Of a stretch of DNA of 64,000 bases, positions 54,500-64,000 are shown in pieces. The stretch is taken from positions 62,001 through 126,000 of the forward strand of contig CAJNDS010000284.1 of NCBI GenBank assembly GCA_905221605.1, written 5' to 3'. Positions within the stretch are counted from its first letter, which is position 1. Every line of letters begins with the position of its first letter. The notes under the pieces are model-generated. The model was not told the origin of the DNA. It was given only the letters and a program-made list of their open reading frames with translations, and made no database searches. This stretch comes from Symbiodinium natans. Taxonomy: Eukaryota > Sar > Dinophyceae > Suessiales > Symbiodiniaceae. The position numbers and the translations under genes were made by a program.

Positions 54500-55770
54500 T
54501 ATATGTATAATCTCATCGAATGTAACAAAATATAGTATAACTATATTTTAGTTGCATATGTATTCTTGTATGCTCGTCTGGTAGGAACCTGGTGGCTGCA
54601 TAAGCCTCGAAAGGACCCCAAACGTATATGGGAAGTCAAACTAGAAACACTCAGAAGGCCAGGGCAAAAACGTTTTAGGGTTTAGGGTTTAGGGTTTAGG
54701 GTTTAGGGTTTAGGGTTTAGGGTTTAGGGTTTAAGGTTTAGGGTTTAGGGCACCACGCCGAGAAAGAGGGACTTCGGATCCAGTTCTTAGCTCGGCCAAG
54801 CTTGTTCCCCCCACATGGATTCAAGATGCTCAGGGCAGGGGCTCATGTGAATATGCAAGAAAGGCCTGGGCATCCTAAGCCTTAAACCCTAAACCCTAAA
54901 TCCTGAACCCTAGATCCTAAACCCTAAAACCCTAAACCCTGAACCCTAAATCATGCTTCGAGCGGCTTCAGGGCTTTAACTGCAAGCCCCTGAACCCGAG
55001 ACCTGCCGAATACTCCTTCCATCTGCTTGTGCCGGCTGCCATTGGTTTAGGGTTTGGGTTTTGGGTTTAGGGTTTAGGGTTTAGGGCTTAGGGTTTAGGG
55101 TTTAGGGTGTAGGGTTTAGGGTTTAGGGTGTAGGGTGTAGGGTGTAGGGGGAAGAAGAACAAGAAGAGAAGCGACTCAAGCTAACTTTCGCCTTGTGAAT
55201 CTCTAGTTGTCCTCTGCACTATACAAACTTTCCCCTCGTGAATCTCCTCTGCACTATGCCAGCCAGAAGATATTGGAGATTGGAAACCCTCAACCCTAAA
55301 TCCTAAACCCTAAACCGTGGCTCAAGAAGGCTTCTTCGGAGCCTGCTGCTACACAGAGAGCCCCAAACGATCACGGCACACATCTTTGCACAACCCAGGC
55401 CTGGTACCCTGGTAGCAGCGACCTGCCTGTTCAGCCGTTTTTTAGGATTTAGGTGTGAGGTTTAGGATTTAGGGTTTAGGATTTAGGGTTTCGGGTTTAG
55501 GGTTTTGGGGTTTAGGGTGAGTTTGGGGCTCACAGCCCATTCACAAGATTTGGCCAGGTGACCTCCTTTTGAGCCCATCCAGAACTGGAATCACAAGCCT
55601 GTACAAGTCTGTGCCGGAAAAGCCTGTAACTGTAACCCGGCACGAAACGACGCTCCGTCACAGACAGATGCAAAAGGTCAAAAGCAGAGACCCTAAACCC
55701 TAAACCCTAAACCCTAAACCCTAAACCCTAAACCCTAAACCCTAAACCCTAAACCCTAAACCCTGTGCAG
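54500..55770. other. Intergenic stretch between DUF1479 and LRR copy B
   Basis: AT-rich DNA (54,475-54,570), several telomeric arrays in both orientations and unassigned DNA. A near-duplicate of CTCCTTTGCACTAT-type sequence occurs around 55,190-55,260. No exon supported. Confidence 0.5.
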
Positions 55771-55779
55771 GCAGACTCG

Positions 55780-57485
55780 TCAGAGACGAGTGGAAGGGAA
55801 GCCAAGGATGCTGTTGCACTCGCGAATCAACTGGCTGGGCGCCCTGCTCCCCTCGGAGCTGAGGGGCTCGAAGCCCAACCTTACTTCTCCAATAAACCCA
55901 AGGGGAAAATAAGGTTAAACTTTAATAATTTCTACTAAAAAAGGAAGCCCAAAAAGTTTAAAGTTCAAGTAAAGGCGGAGGTAAAGCAACATCCTCCGTC
56001 CCAGCGCTGAGAGGTCTGCCTCGGTTGCCCGGCCAAGGAAGGCGCACTCCGAGTCATTTGGGGGGAAGTCCGGGGGAGTGCGACCATCCCTGAAGTGTTC
56101 TCTCTGCTTGCGGACATACTCCACGTTTCGCTTCGTAGCAGGGAAGGATGGGATGTAGAAGACCGAGCTGTCCTCCACTCCCGTGTGCTGGGACTCCACT
56201 GCATGGACGACGTCTGCATGCCACCAGACCGTGTCGCCTGGCGCCATGGGAGGAATGGAGATCACGGCATCAGCCAGCCTCTCATGCCATCTTCTGGTCA
56301 CGTCGTGCGCCATGCCTGGGACAGCCCCACAGAAGTCTTCGCGAGGAACGTCGTCAAGGAAGGGCCGGAGCATCATCTGGGCCGTGGCCTCTTTCAGGAG
56401 GGGCAGCACTCGGAGTGTTCCAGAATCCGGCGATGAGATTGAGGACACCGCCATCCAGCCCTGGAAGGAGCGGAAGACGGTGCAGTACCCGTTGGACACC
56501 TCCGGCTGGTAAAGGGCCACATTGGCAAGGGCTCTGTCATCACTCAGGCCCCAAGGGTTGTAATCCTCCCAGCGACCTTCCCACAGACTAGCATAGACCT
56601 TCCTTGGGGACGAGATGAACCCTAAAATTTTGGGTCATATACCCTGACTACTATAATTCCTATTCAGGTCTATGAACCACAAACCCTTTTCTTTTTTGGG
56701 GTTCATGTCGTCCCCCCAAGGTTCTGATAGTGGGGGTCCTCGAAGCGCTCGATGCTCCCACCATCCGTGTGGGGGTGGAGCGAGAAGGCCCCGCCCGGCC
56801 GGCGGATGCGCAGGCGCTCCCCGTAGGAGAAGACGTGGTCGAAGCTGACATGCTCTTCAGCTCCCTGCCATAGCCTATATTTTGCTTAGAACCTCAATAA
56901 AACTTTGATTTTTTATAAATATATATATATATATATGTATATTATAATTATATATATATATATATACAAAAAGTAAAAAAATAGTTCCCAAGGGGGGTAT
57001 AGCAGCTGATTCAGCGCGAGCATGGTCTCGTGCATGTTCTCGTGCTGCCTCGCCTCCACCTGGGGTTTTGACCAGTAGAGCTCCAAGACCTGTGGATCAT
57101 GCTTGGGAAAACCCACGTGGCTTGGGTTCTCCTTGGCGTACTGCTGCACCCCAGCCTTCCAGCCTCGCGCCTTCTCCTGATCGACCACGCCGCGCACGAT
57201 GCACACGCCTCGCTTGCGCACCTGAGCTTCGACGTCTGCTGGAAGTCGCCCCCCATTTGCCTGGATCTCTGAGAAAGCCACCTCAGGGATGGCACGAGTT
57301 CCCAGCTCCTTCAACTCAGCCAACTCCTTGCTGAGTGCGGTGTCGAGGCGCTGCCAAGAGTCCCGCAGCAGCTTCGCGTCGGGTTGGAGCCGATCCTTGA
57401 GGGCGGCAAACTGAGAAGGCCACTCGTAGGTGTCACCGAGCGCGGCCACCACGGATGAGATGTCTCCCGCGTCCGCCGCTGCCAT
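55780..57485 (-). CDS. DUF1479 (YbiU-like) 2OG-Fe(II) dioxygenase
   Basis: Four exons, all frame-checked: 57,004-57,485 (start MAAADAGDISSVVAALGD), 56,725-56,874, 55,988-56,602 and 55,780-55,879 (TGA). Together 1,347 bp, 448 residues, close to the usual family size. Family landmarks in order: RKRGVCIVRGVVDQEKARGW; ELYWSKPQVEARQHENMHET; RLRIRRPGGAFSLHPHTDGG (HxD metal ligands) and SIERFEDPHYQ; YASLWEGRWEDYNPWG; VFRSFQGWMAVSS; PGDTVWWHADVVHAVES (distal His); SSVFYIPSFPATKRNVEYVR; ECAFLGRATEADLSALGRRM; CNSILGF. Fold and Fe(II)/2-oxoglutarate use follow from the family; the substrate is unknown. The introns are GC-AG (56,875-57,003), GA-AG (56,603-56,724) and GC-AG (55,880-55,987), each keeping phase. 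It lies downstream of NCKX on the same strand. Confidence 0.9.
55880..55987 (-). other. GC-AG intron of DUF1479, possible further introner family
   Basis: This 108-bp intron starts GCTTTACCTCC and ends GGAGAAGTAAG, with weakly inverted ends. Its CCTTGGGTTTATTGG core resembles segments of the intron at 37,750-37,940 and sequence near 18,825-18,850. Splicing keeps phase into LLGFEPLSSEGSRAPSQ. Confidence 0.7.
56602..56721 (-). mobile_element. Introner-like element, family III, in DUF1479
   Basis: Ends CCTTGGGGACGAGATGAACC and GGGGTTCATGTCGTC...CCAAGG. The interior (CATATACCCTGACTACTATA) matches the LRR-gene copies. GA-AG splicing of 56,603-56,724 gives PHYQKVYASLWEG in frame. An independent insertion of the same family in an unrelated gene. 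Confidence 0.88.
56875..57002 (-). mobile_element. Introner-like element, family I, acting as GC-AG intron in DUF1479
   Basis: Ends CTATATTTTG and GGGGGGTATAG, with an internal AT dinucleotide tract (56,917-56,966). Minus-strand GC-AG splicing of 56,875-57,003 rebuilds NQLLWQGAEEHVSFD, the family sequence. The flanking duplication is imperfect (TAGC/CAGC). Confidence 0.88.
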
Positions 57486-57814
57486 GGGTTGAAATGAGCA
57501 GGGAAACGAAGATCTGCAAGCCAAACTCTGCACACTAGACAGTTTCGCAAGAAACATCACATGCGTTGGAAGCGGGCCTTTCTTTGGGGGGGGAGGGGGG
57601 TGAAGAGAGATGATGCTTTTAGATGTTTGAGCCCCGTGGAAATTCAGGTACACATGGGGGGTTCAAGTGACCTTGGTGAGCCTTTGCCCGCACATCCTCA
57701 AAGAATCGAGCTTTTGGGTTTAGGATTCAACTCTGTCTGACCCAGCGGCGATCTCACCTTTTTGTCGCGAGATCTGCAGGGGCATGCCCTTTGTGTTCTT
57801 ACTCCTACTATCAG

Positions 57815-60800
57815 CTAGAGCAGCACGCAGGCAGACTGGACCAGGTAAACCAAATAGGCGGCAATAAACGCAGCGCCGGCACAACGGGGCAATACAAATC
57901 CAGAAAAGGCGGTTACCAGCACGACCAAGAACAAAGTTCCTCCCATCCTCTGCTTGAGTCATGACACTGGCTGCAAAGCTCATGCAACTCCGACAGTCTA
58001 GTCAAAAAATCGTAAGTAAACGTAAGTCATAAGCAACTCCAAATGCAGAGTGAGTTCCAAAGCACTGAAGACAAAATCTCTGTGCTGTCGCTGGTGTAGT
58101 TGCCACGTATTAACACGCTGATGCAGATGGGCGCCGCCAAAACGAAGAAGACATTCTGGACGTTGCTTCCCAGAGCGTTGCTCACGGCCATGTCTCCGCG
58201 ACCTTGCCTTGTTTCGAGTGATAGTGGGTTTAGGGTTCGGGTTTAGGGTCTAGGGTTTAGGGTCTAGGGTTTAGGGTTTAGGGTTTAGGGTTTAGGGTTC
58301 ATCAGGAAGCAAGAGCCCTCTCGCGAGATTTTCGACAACTACAATCCGTAGCCTTGCCGTGGCCACGGACGCCAGCAGATTTGGCCAGGATGTCCCAACA
58401 GCCACAAGGGTCAAGCCAAGGAAGCTTTGGGGAATGCCCCAAAACACGTTGATTCGGTTTGAACCTGGGGCAGTTCTTCATATTAAGGTCCCTTAGGGAC
58501 ACCCTGAACCCTAAACCCTAAACCCTAAACTCTCCACCCTGAACCCTAAGCCGCAAACCGCAGAAAGGGATCCCAATTTTGAGAACTGCCCACCTATGCA
58601 ACCTTAGACCCTACGCCTCAAGCCGAAAAAGGGTTTAGGGTTTAGGGTTTAAGGTCTAGGGTCTAGGGTTTAGGGTTTAAGGTTTCGAGTTTAGGGTTTA
58701 GGACCAGTTAGGAATCCTAATTTTGCAGAACTGCCCACCTATGCACACAATGTAGGCAGTGAGGCTGAGCCAGGCCATTGAAATGAAGAAGCTCGAGAAG
58801 TGGCGTCCTGGTTGGAGCCTGACATTCCTGGAGAGGTGGGGGGGGGGGGGGGGGGTAGTTGTGTTTTAGGGTGTAGGGTTTAGGGTCTAGGGTTTAGGGT
58901 TTAGGGTTTAGGGATTTAAGGTTTAGGGTTTAGGGTTTAGGGTTTAGGGTTTAGGGTTTAGGGTTTAGGGTTTAGGGTTTAGGGTTTAGGGGTTGTGCGG
59001 GGTTGTTGAGGAACTTGATGGTTGCTAGGCCTTTTAGGGATTTAGGGTTTAAGGCTTCAGGGATTTAGGGGTTTAAGGGTTTAGGCTTTTAGGGTTTAGG
59101 GCTTGGGGTTCTGGGGTTTTACGGTTCTAGGGCTTTAGGGGTTCCAGGGAGGGTTTTCGGGTTTTAGAGTTCTAGGGTTTAGGATTTATGGCGTAGGTTT
59201 AGGGCGCTTTCCCTACTTAGAGGTGCCTTTAGCCCTGCTTAAGGGGTTCCAAGGCCCCATGCTCAGGGAAGCCAACTATTGCGGGGGACATGCCCAAAGT
59301 AAGCTACCATGGTGTGGCAAACATGCGACGCACGCCGCTCTGCTTTATATGTTTCGTACCATGGGTTTAGGGTTTTGGGTTTAGGGTTTAGGGTTTTGGG
59401 TTTTGGGTTTAGGGTTTTGAGGTTTTCGGGTGACTGGGATGCCCAGAGTCGGAATGGTGAGCCAGGCCAGTAAGGCTCCAGGTGACAGCAAGGTTTGCGC
59501 CACGTGCGCCCGCTTGGGCGACTCCAGCTCGAGGAAAGGCGCCTGAATGTCCTGACCCGACACTTGCCTCACATCGCAGAAGCACCGATGTTTTGGGGCT
59601 TAATACACCCTAAGCCCTAAACCCTAAACCCTAAACCCTAAACCCTAACCCCCAAACCCTAAACCCTAAACCCTAAGGGCCTTGGACTCAGGATTTCGGG
59701 TGCTTGGGCGTGGACAACACAGGTGGACCCCCCCGCCCCAACCAGAGACCTGAGGTCGGTCCGTCATTAAATTCTTGCCCCAAGCATTTGGACGAATCTT
59801 GTTTAGGGTTCAGGGTTCGGGTTTCGGGTTTCGGGTTTCGGGTTTAGGGTTTAGGGTTTAGGGTTTAGGGTTAGAGTTCCCGATGGAAACACGTAGAGAA
59901 GATAGCGAACTCACCTCCGACTTTGATGTTCTGCCATGCCCTGCTGGCTGAAACAAGGCGGCGCGAGAGGTTCTGGTCGAACACAGGGTTTAGGGTTTAG
60001 GGTTTAGGAGTTTAGCGTTTAGGGTTTAGGGTTTAGGGTTTAGGAGTTTAGCGTTTAGGCTAGTTTAGGGTTTAGGTTTGGGACTTAAGGATTCGGATTT
60101 AGGGTTTGGGGGTTAGCGATTCAGCGTTCAAAGCAGTATGTGCCAAGCCACCTCGCAATGCTGGCCGGGGAGGTAATGAGCCCTTCTGAGAATGGAGAGG
60201 TTCCAGCCTCAACTGACAGACACGACTAAACCCTAAACCCCAAACCCCAAACCCTAGACCCTAAACCCTAAACCCCAAACCCTAACCACAACCATATAAA
60301 GTGGCTTCAACAGACAGTGGTCGCAAAATGAGGCCAGGGCATATTCGTGGTCCCCAAACCACTGCTCGCTCTTGGTCACCACAAAAGCATAGATGGCAGA
60401 GAAAGCCAGCAGCGCAAAAGCTTTCATGGTGTCCACCACCGGCAAAGCCCACCACAGCAACCTGAGCTTTGCGTGCTATTTTTTCCGCTCCCCTTAATAT
60501 GAAAAACCCTAAACCCTAAACCCTAAACCCTAAGTCATATAACTAGACTGGGGGTATTTCACATTGGGGGTTAGGGGGGGGGGGGGGGTAAATTTTGGGG
60601 GGGAGGGGGGATTGCACGCACATCGCCGGGCCAGATCACCTCATCAGTGCATTGGGCTTAGGTTTTGGAGTTTGGAGGGTCGGTTTAACCGTGTGTGACA
60701 GGCGAAACTCCAGCGAGAGGGCGGGGGGGGTTTGTTTAGGGTTTAGGGTTTAGGGTTTAGGGTTTAGGGTTTAGGGTTTAGGGTTTAGGGTTTAGGGTTT

Positions 60801-62040
60801 AGGGTTTAGGGTTTAGGTTTTAGGGTTTAGGGTTTAGGGTTTAGGGTTTAGGGTTTAGGGTTTAGGGTTTAGGGTAACGGCCTTTTTAGCGGATAGGATC
60901 AGGGGGACCCTTGGGGATATGGACCCTCTGAAGTAAGGCCCCTGTTGAAGAGAGCCAGAAGAGGGATAAGAAGGGTTCTCCTACCTAGGATTTATACTTC
61001 AGACAACTCATCGAAGCCGCGCAACAGGATGGAGGCCGCGGAAAAGGCTGCATCGCGCAGAAAGAAAGCCGGCTTGATCTTCAGTGCCCCCTTGGGCGCT
61101 GCGATCGGGCAGCTTCCGACAATCACCTCAGCTTGCAGCCCCCGCGCGGCACGGTACGCAAGGAGGACGCGCTCAGGACCAATCTGGGCTTGGCACAAGG
61201 ACGTTGAAGATCGCCGAGCCCACAATGGTTCCAATGCCTGGCGGGCGATATTAAGTCGCCAGAGTCTTCAAATTGAGAAAAGGCTGGCCGTTCATGTGGG
61301 CATTTCACAAAATAGGGGTAACTCGTTTATACCCCAAATGGAATAGAATCCCCTTAAAGGGACCCCCCCAAAAGGGTACCCCTATTGTCGGAGACTCCCA
61401 TGTGGCCCGTTAACTAAGACCTAAACCCTAAACCCTAAACCCTAAACCCTAAACCCTAGACCCTAGACCCTAAACCCTAAACCCACCTACAGAGGCGTCG
61501 TTCAGATAGAGGGAGCAGCAGTTTGTGAGGAGCTCCGGGCCGTTGCAGGCAAAGGCCACCAAGGTCGCTCCTGCTCAGCAATGCTCTCCGCATGGCCCTT
61601 CAGGCTTAGGGTTTAGGGTTTAGGGTTTAGGGTTTAGGGTTTAAGGTTTAGGGTTTAGGGTTTAGGGTTTAGGGTTTAGGGTTTAGGGTTTAGGGTTTAG
61701 GGTTTAGGGTTTAGGGTTTAGGGTTTAGGGTTTAGGGTTTGAGGGTACCTCTTGTCTGGAGTCTTCCTAAACATAGCCTGACTTGATGGGAAATTGCAGA
61801 GGTGGCGGCATAGCGGGGCTCACGCTATTGAGGAACGGACCTACAGCTTCACACGCTTGAGCACCTGCCACGTCATCTGGAATATGGAAGCGCTCGCAGA
61901 TGGCGTCCACAGCCGGGAGAAGGTAATCGTCACAAACAATGGACATGAGGTAAAACATGTACAGAATAATCGGCCACCAAAGGTAGGCTTCAGGGCTGCT
62001 AGGAAGCTCAGCTATCCAGGATGTGTCCATTGCCGCGGCT
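57815..62040 (-). CDS. K+-dependent Na+/Ca2+ exchanger (NCKX), fragmented by telomeric introns
   Basis: Exons: 61,865-62,040 (SSPEAYLWWPIILYMFYLMS, DDYLLPAVDAICERFHIPDD, VAG); 61,487-61,570 (ATLVAFACNGPELLTNCCSL, alpha-1 repeat); 61,197-61,237 (GIGTIVGSAIFNVL); 60,998-61,126 (VIVGSCPIAAPKGALKIKPA, FFLRDAAFSAASILLRG); about 60,290-60,466 (WWALPVVDTMKAFALLAFSA); loop exons near 60,130-60,220, 59,915-59,985 and 59,430-59,570 (LLSPGALLAWLTIPTLGIPV); 58,739-58,827 (FSSFFISMAWLSLTAYIVCI); 58,353-58,464 (SNRINVFWGIPQSFLGLTLV, AVGTSWPNLLASVATAR, alpha-2); about 58,055-58,207 (GRGDMAVSNALGSNVQNVFF); about 57,815-57,953 (GGTLFLVVLVTAFSGFVLPR, AYLVYLVQSACVLL, TAG). Both alpha motifs that bind Ca2+/Na+ are present (GPELLTN; GTSWPNLLAS with GDMAVSNALGSN), so a plasma- or organelle-membrane cation exchanger is expected. 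Codon phase was verified across five junctions. An AG at 62,041 suggests a further 5' exon. Confidence 0.88.
58568..58745. repeat. Telomeric array with 33-bp direct repeats in NCKX
   Basis: The NCKX exon/intron junction segment ending AACTGCCCACCTATGCA is present twice (58,568-58,600 and 58,711-58,745) around a TTTAGGG array. The right copy is the real donor (GCATAG|GTGGGC); the left copy lies inside the intron. Confidence 0.8.
61311..61387. mobile_element. Short inverted-repeat element in NCKX intron
   Basis: 77 bp between AATAGGGGTA and TACCCCTATT, a perfect 10-bp inverted repeat, in the intron between the two alpha-1 exons of NCKX. Confidence 0.6.
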
Positions 62041-63650
62041 CTGCAAAAGAGAGGGCTGGGTGGTGATGTTTACAGTCTAGAAGGTGGGTTTCGAGGCGAA
62101 TCAAGCGTTCAAGACTTCTCTGCAGATCCATGGTTGGGAGCCAGAAAATGTTGCGCCACGTACACAGGACATGAAGTGGACCTCTCCAGCGCACGATAGG
62201 CATCATCAACGAAGTCTACTTCAAATTCTAGGGTTCTAGGAGGCACCTGCAGCCCGAGCGGGCAAATCATACACCGATGTCAGTAAGAACAACGGGGCCA
62301 TCAAATGACCAGTTGACCCCGGTGAGGAGTTTCCATCAAGGCGAGCACTATGTCCATGACGGAACTGGGCGAATCGAGCGGACACCTGGACGCATTCAAC
62401 TTATTCCTTGCAGTGTGCTGGAATCCTCCAAACGCATTGCGAACGTTTGTTTGGAGCAAGCCACGGAAGGACTTGCATGCTTCTGAACCCATGCCCGCTC
62501 AGCGTGGGCGTCCTTCTTGCCCACTTGTGAGGAATCGAAGGTACTAAGCGTACTCGAGGACTCGAGCTGCCTGGCCAAGTCTCCTAAAGATGTGAGAAGG
62601 GCGCTTCCAATACTCGAACCCTAAACCCTAAACCCTAAACCCTAAACCCTAAACCAGGAATCTCCAAAAAATGCCATCCGGCCTTGGCCGATGGGATGGC
62701 CCGACAAGCAAATACTACGTAGAAAACACACCTGCCTGATGGCGGATGTGAAGGTCAAGAACGAAGCTGCAGCAAATGTTAAGCTGTGACATGCTGTCCT
62801 ACCTCCAATCCCTCCTCCCTGAGACCGAGAACTTCTTGCATCCACCTCCAAAATACAACAAAATACACATCGTGGAAGGACCTTTCCAGGAATCACAAGA
62901 AACAGGAACCTAAACAGGAACCTCGGGGATGAACGAAGAAAGGGCCTGTGGGGGGGGGGGGGTTTAGGGTTTAGGGTTTAGGGTTTAGGGTTTAGGGTTT
63001 AGGGTTTAGGGTTTAGGGTTTAGGGTTTAGGGTTTAGGGTTTAGGGTTTAGGGTTTAGGGTTTAGGGTTTAGGGTTTAGGGTTTAGGGTTTAGGGTTAGG
63101 TTTAGGGTTTAGGGTTTAGGGTTTAGGGTTTAGGGTTTAGGGTTTAGGGTTTAGGGTTTAGGGTTTAGGGTTTAGGGTTTAGGGTTTAGGGTTTAGGGTT
63201 TAGGGTTTAGGGTTTAGGGGGGGTGCGCTTTGTGCTGGGGTCCTGAGGCCTGCGAGGTGTTTGAGCGAGATGCAAAAGCAGTCGCTCGACTGTTGCAGAA
63301 ACCCGAGAACTTGTCACGGTTCAGGGTTTAGGGTTTAGGGTTTAGGGTTCAGGGTTTAGGGTTTAGGGTTTAGGGTTTAGGGTTTAGGGTTTAGGGTTTA
63401 GGGCTTAGGGCTTAGGGTTTAGGGTCCGGGTTTAGGGATTACGACTCAGGGTTAGGGTTTAGGGTTAAGGCCTAAGGTTGTTAGGCACACCTCAAGCGAT
63501 TTGCGCTCGGCTGTCCAAGTTCGGAAACGTGAACTTCCCAGTCACCCGTACAGTAGAGGCAACGAAAAACATCTAGGGATTGCACCTTGGACCCTTACGG
63601 TTGTACCGCGCGTCTTACTCCCTTCAAAAAAGAAGGTCAACGGCATCCGA
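62041..63650. other. Region upstream of NCKX
   Basis: A possible extra NCKX 5' exon lies near 62,060-62,200 (MDLQRSLERLIRLE on the minus strand) but no join is proved. The rest holds telomeric arrays and unassigned DNA. Confidence 0.4.
62962..63217 (+). repeat. Longest interstitial telomeric array
   Basis: About 250 bp of nearly perfect TTTAGGG (one deletion near 63,097), the longest run in the window, preceded by a G run. Most other arrays are 30-150 bp and occur in both orientations throughout. Confidence 0.95.
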
Positions 63651-63855
63651 GCTACGACGACCTTGATTGTCAGTTCTCCCCTCTCACTGAGAATCCCGCC
63701 CAGATCGCTTCAAAAATGTTGGACGCTGCGCTGGGGACTGTCTGGAACCCCCCGGCCTTGCCTGGACCCTCCCCCCCCCCCCCTACCCCTTGAACCTCTT
63801 CCTGAAAACCCCCTGCCTGCACCGCTGTGCCCAGGCGACACGCGCAAGCGTTTGC

Positions 63856-64000
63856 AACTAAGCTTTCCGCAAGCCCGAAAGCATAGCATGACACCCTTCC
63901 CACATTTCGTCCCGGAGAGCACACTTCGAAGGAAGCTTGGGGAATCGAGGGAAACGGGCTTTGCTGCAGTGGACTTTGGGCCGGGAGCAAATGGCCGGCT
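63856..64000 (-). CDS. LRR receptor, copy C, 3' end only (partial)
   Basis: The last 145 bp of the window encode PAICSRPKVHCSKARFPRFP, then KLPSKCALRDEMWEG and CHAMLSGLRKA with TAG at 63,856-63,858. This matches the C-terminus of copy B with a few substitutions, and the 3' flank (63,650-63,855) matches 46,779-47,031. A third family member therefore begins here and continues beyond the window on the same strand. Confidence 0.85.

Noticed and set aside
63710-63990. Minus-strand frames of 70 and 106 residues at the window end
   Set aside because: They are shifted frames of LRR copy C and its 3' flank; the frame homologous to copy B ends at 63,856.

Overview
This window looks like nuclear DNA of a dinoflagellate, most likely a core dinophycean (moderate confidence; no species named). 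The evidence is Arabidopsis-type telomeric repeats (TTTAGGG/CCCTAAA) scattered in both orientations; genes cut into many small exons that all read on the minus strand; introns that fit only GC-AG or GA-AG boundaries; inverted-repeat insertions that behave as introns (introner-like elements); and, from memory of the family, a cytosolic module (SHAW motif, then WVCAYANNQ, then FERIWCCFEE) typical of dinoflagellate gene families. I found no confident plus-strand gene, no tRNA or rRNA, and no spliced-leader array.

Layout, in the direction of transcription (right to left). (1) 63.86-64.0 kb: the 3' tip of a third copy of an LRR receptor gene. (2) 57.8-62.0 kb: a K+-dependent Na+/Ca2+ exchanger (NCKX) rebuilt from about eleven exons, with both alpha repeats recognisable. 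(3) 55.8-57.5 kb: a four-exon DUF1479 (YbiU-like) 2OG-Fe(II) dioxygenase whose three introns can be placed to the base and are all GC-AG or GA-AG. (4) 47.0-54.4 kb and 38.6-45.8 kb: two tandem copies, offset by 8,572 bp, of a large receptor: cytosolic SHAW/WCCFEE domain, cytosolic LRR-like domain, multi-pass membrane region, C-terminal LRR ectodomain. (5) 14.35-37.99 kb: exon islands that form one giant receptor-like gene: signal anchor, laminin-G-like domains, Cys-rich GCC2/GCC3 (ephrin-receptor-like) repeats, multi-pass membrane region, TIR domain, C-terminal region. (6) 10.4-13.2 kb: exon islands of a small protein with a TM helix. (7) 0.2-9.8 kb: exon islands of an Ala/Gln-rich coiled-coil protein.

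The most striking feature is how the genes are interrupted. Most introns contain short arrays of perfect or slightly degenerate telomeric repeat. Several of these arrays, and one AT-rich intron, are flanked by 13-33 bp direct repeats of the surrounding sequence. In three cases splicing between the two repeat copies (GC-AG or GA-AG) restores the reading frame exactly. At least four further families of short inverted-repeat elements (about 75-200 bp) also sit in exons and can be removed in frame. The window therefore shows two modes of intron gain: transposon-like introners with short (3-5 bp) target duplications, and insertions of telomeric DNA with long duplications.

Exon coordinates come from reading translated islands by eye. 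Those of DUF1479 and most of NCKX are frame-checked; those of the giant receptor and the two left-hand genes are approximate.
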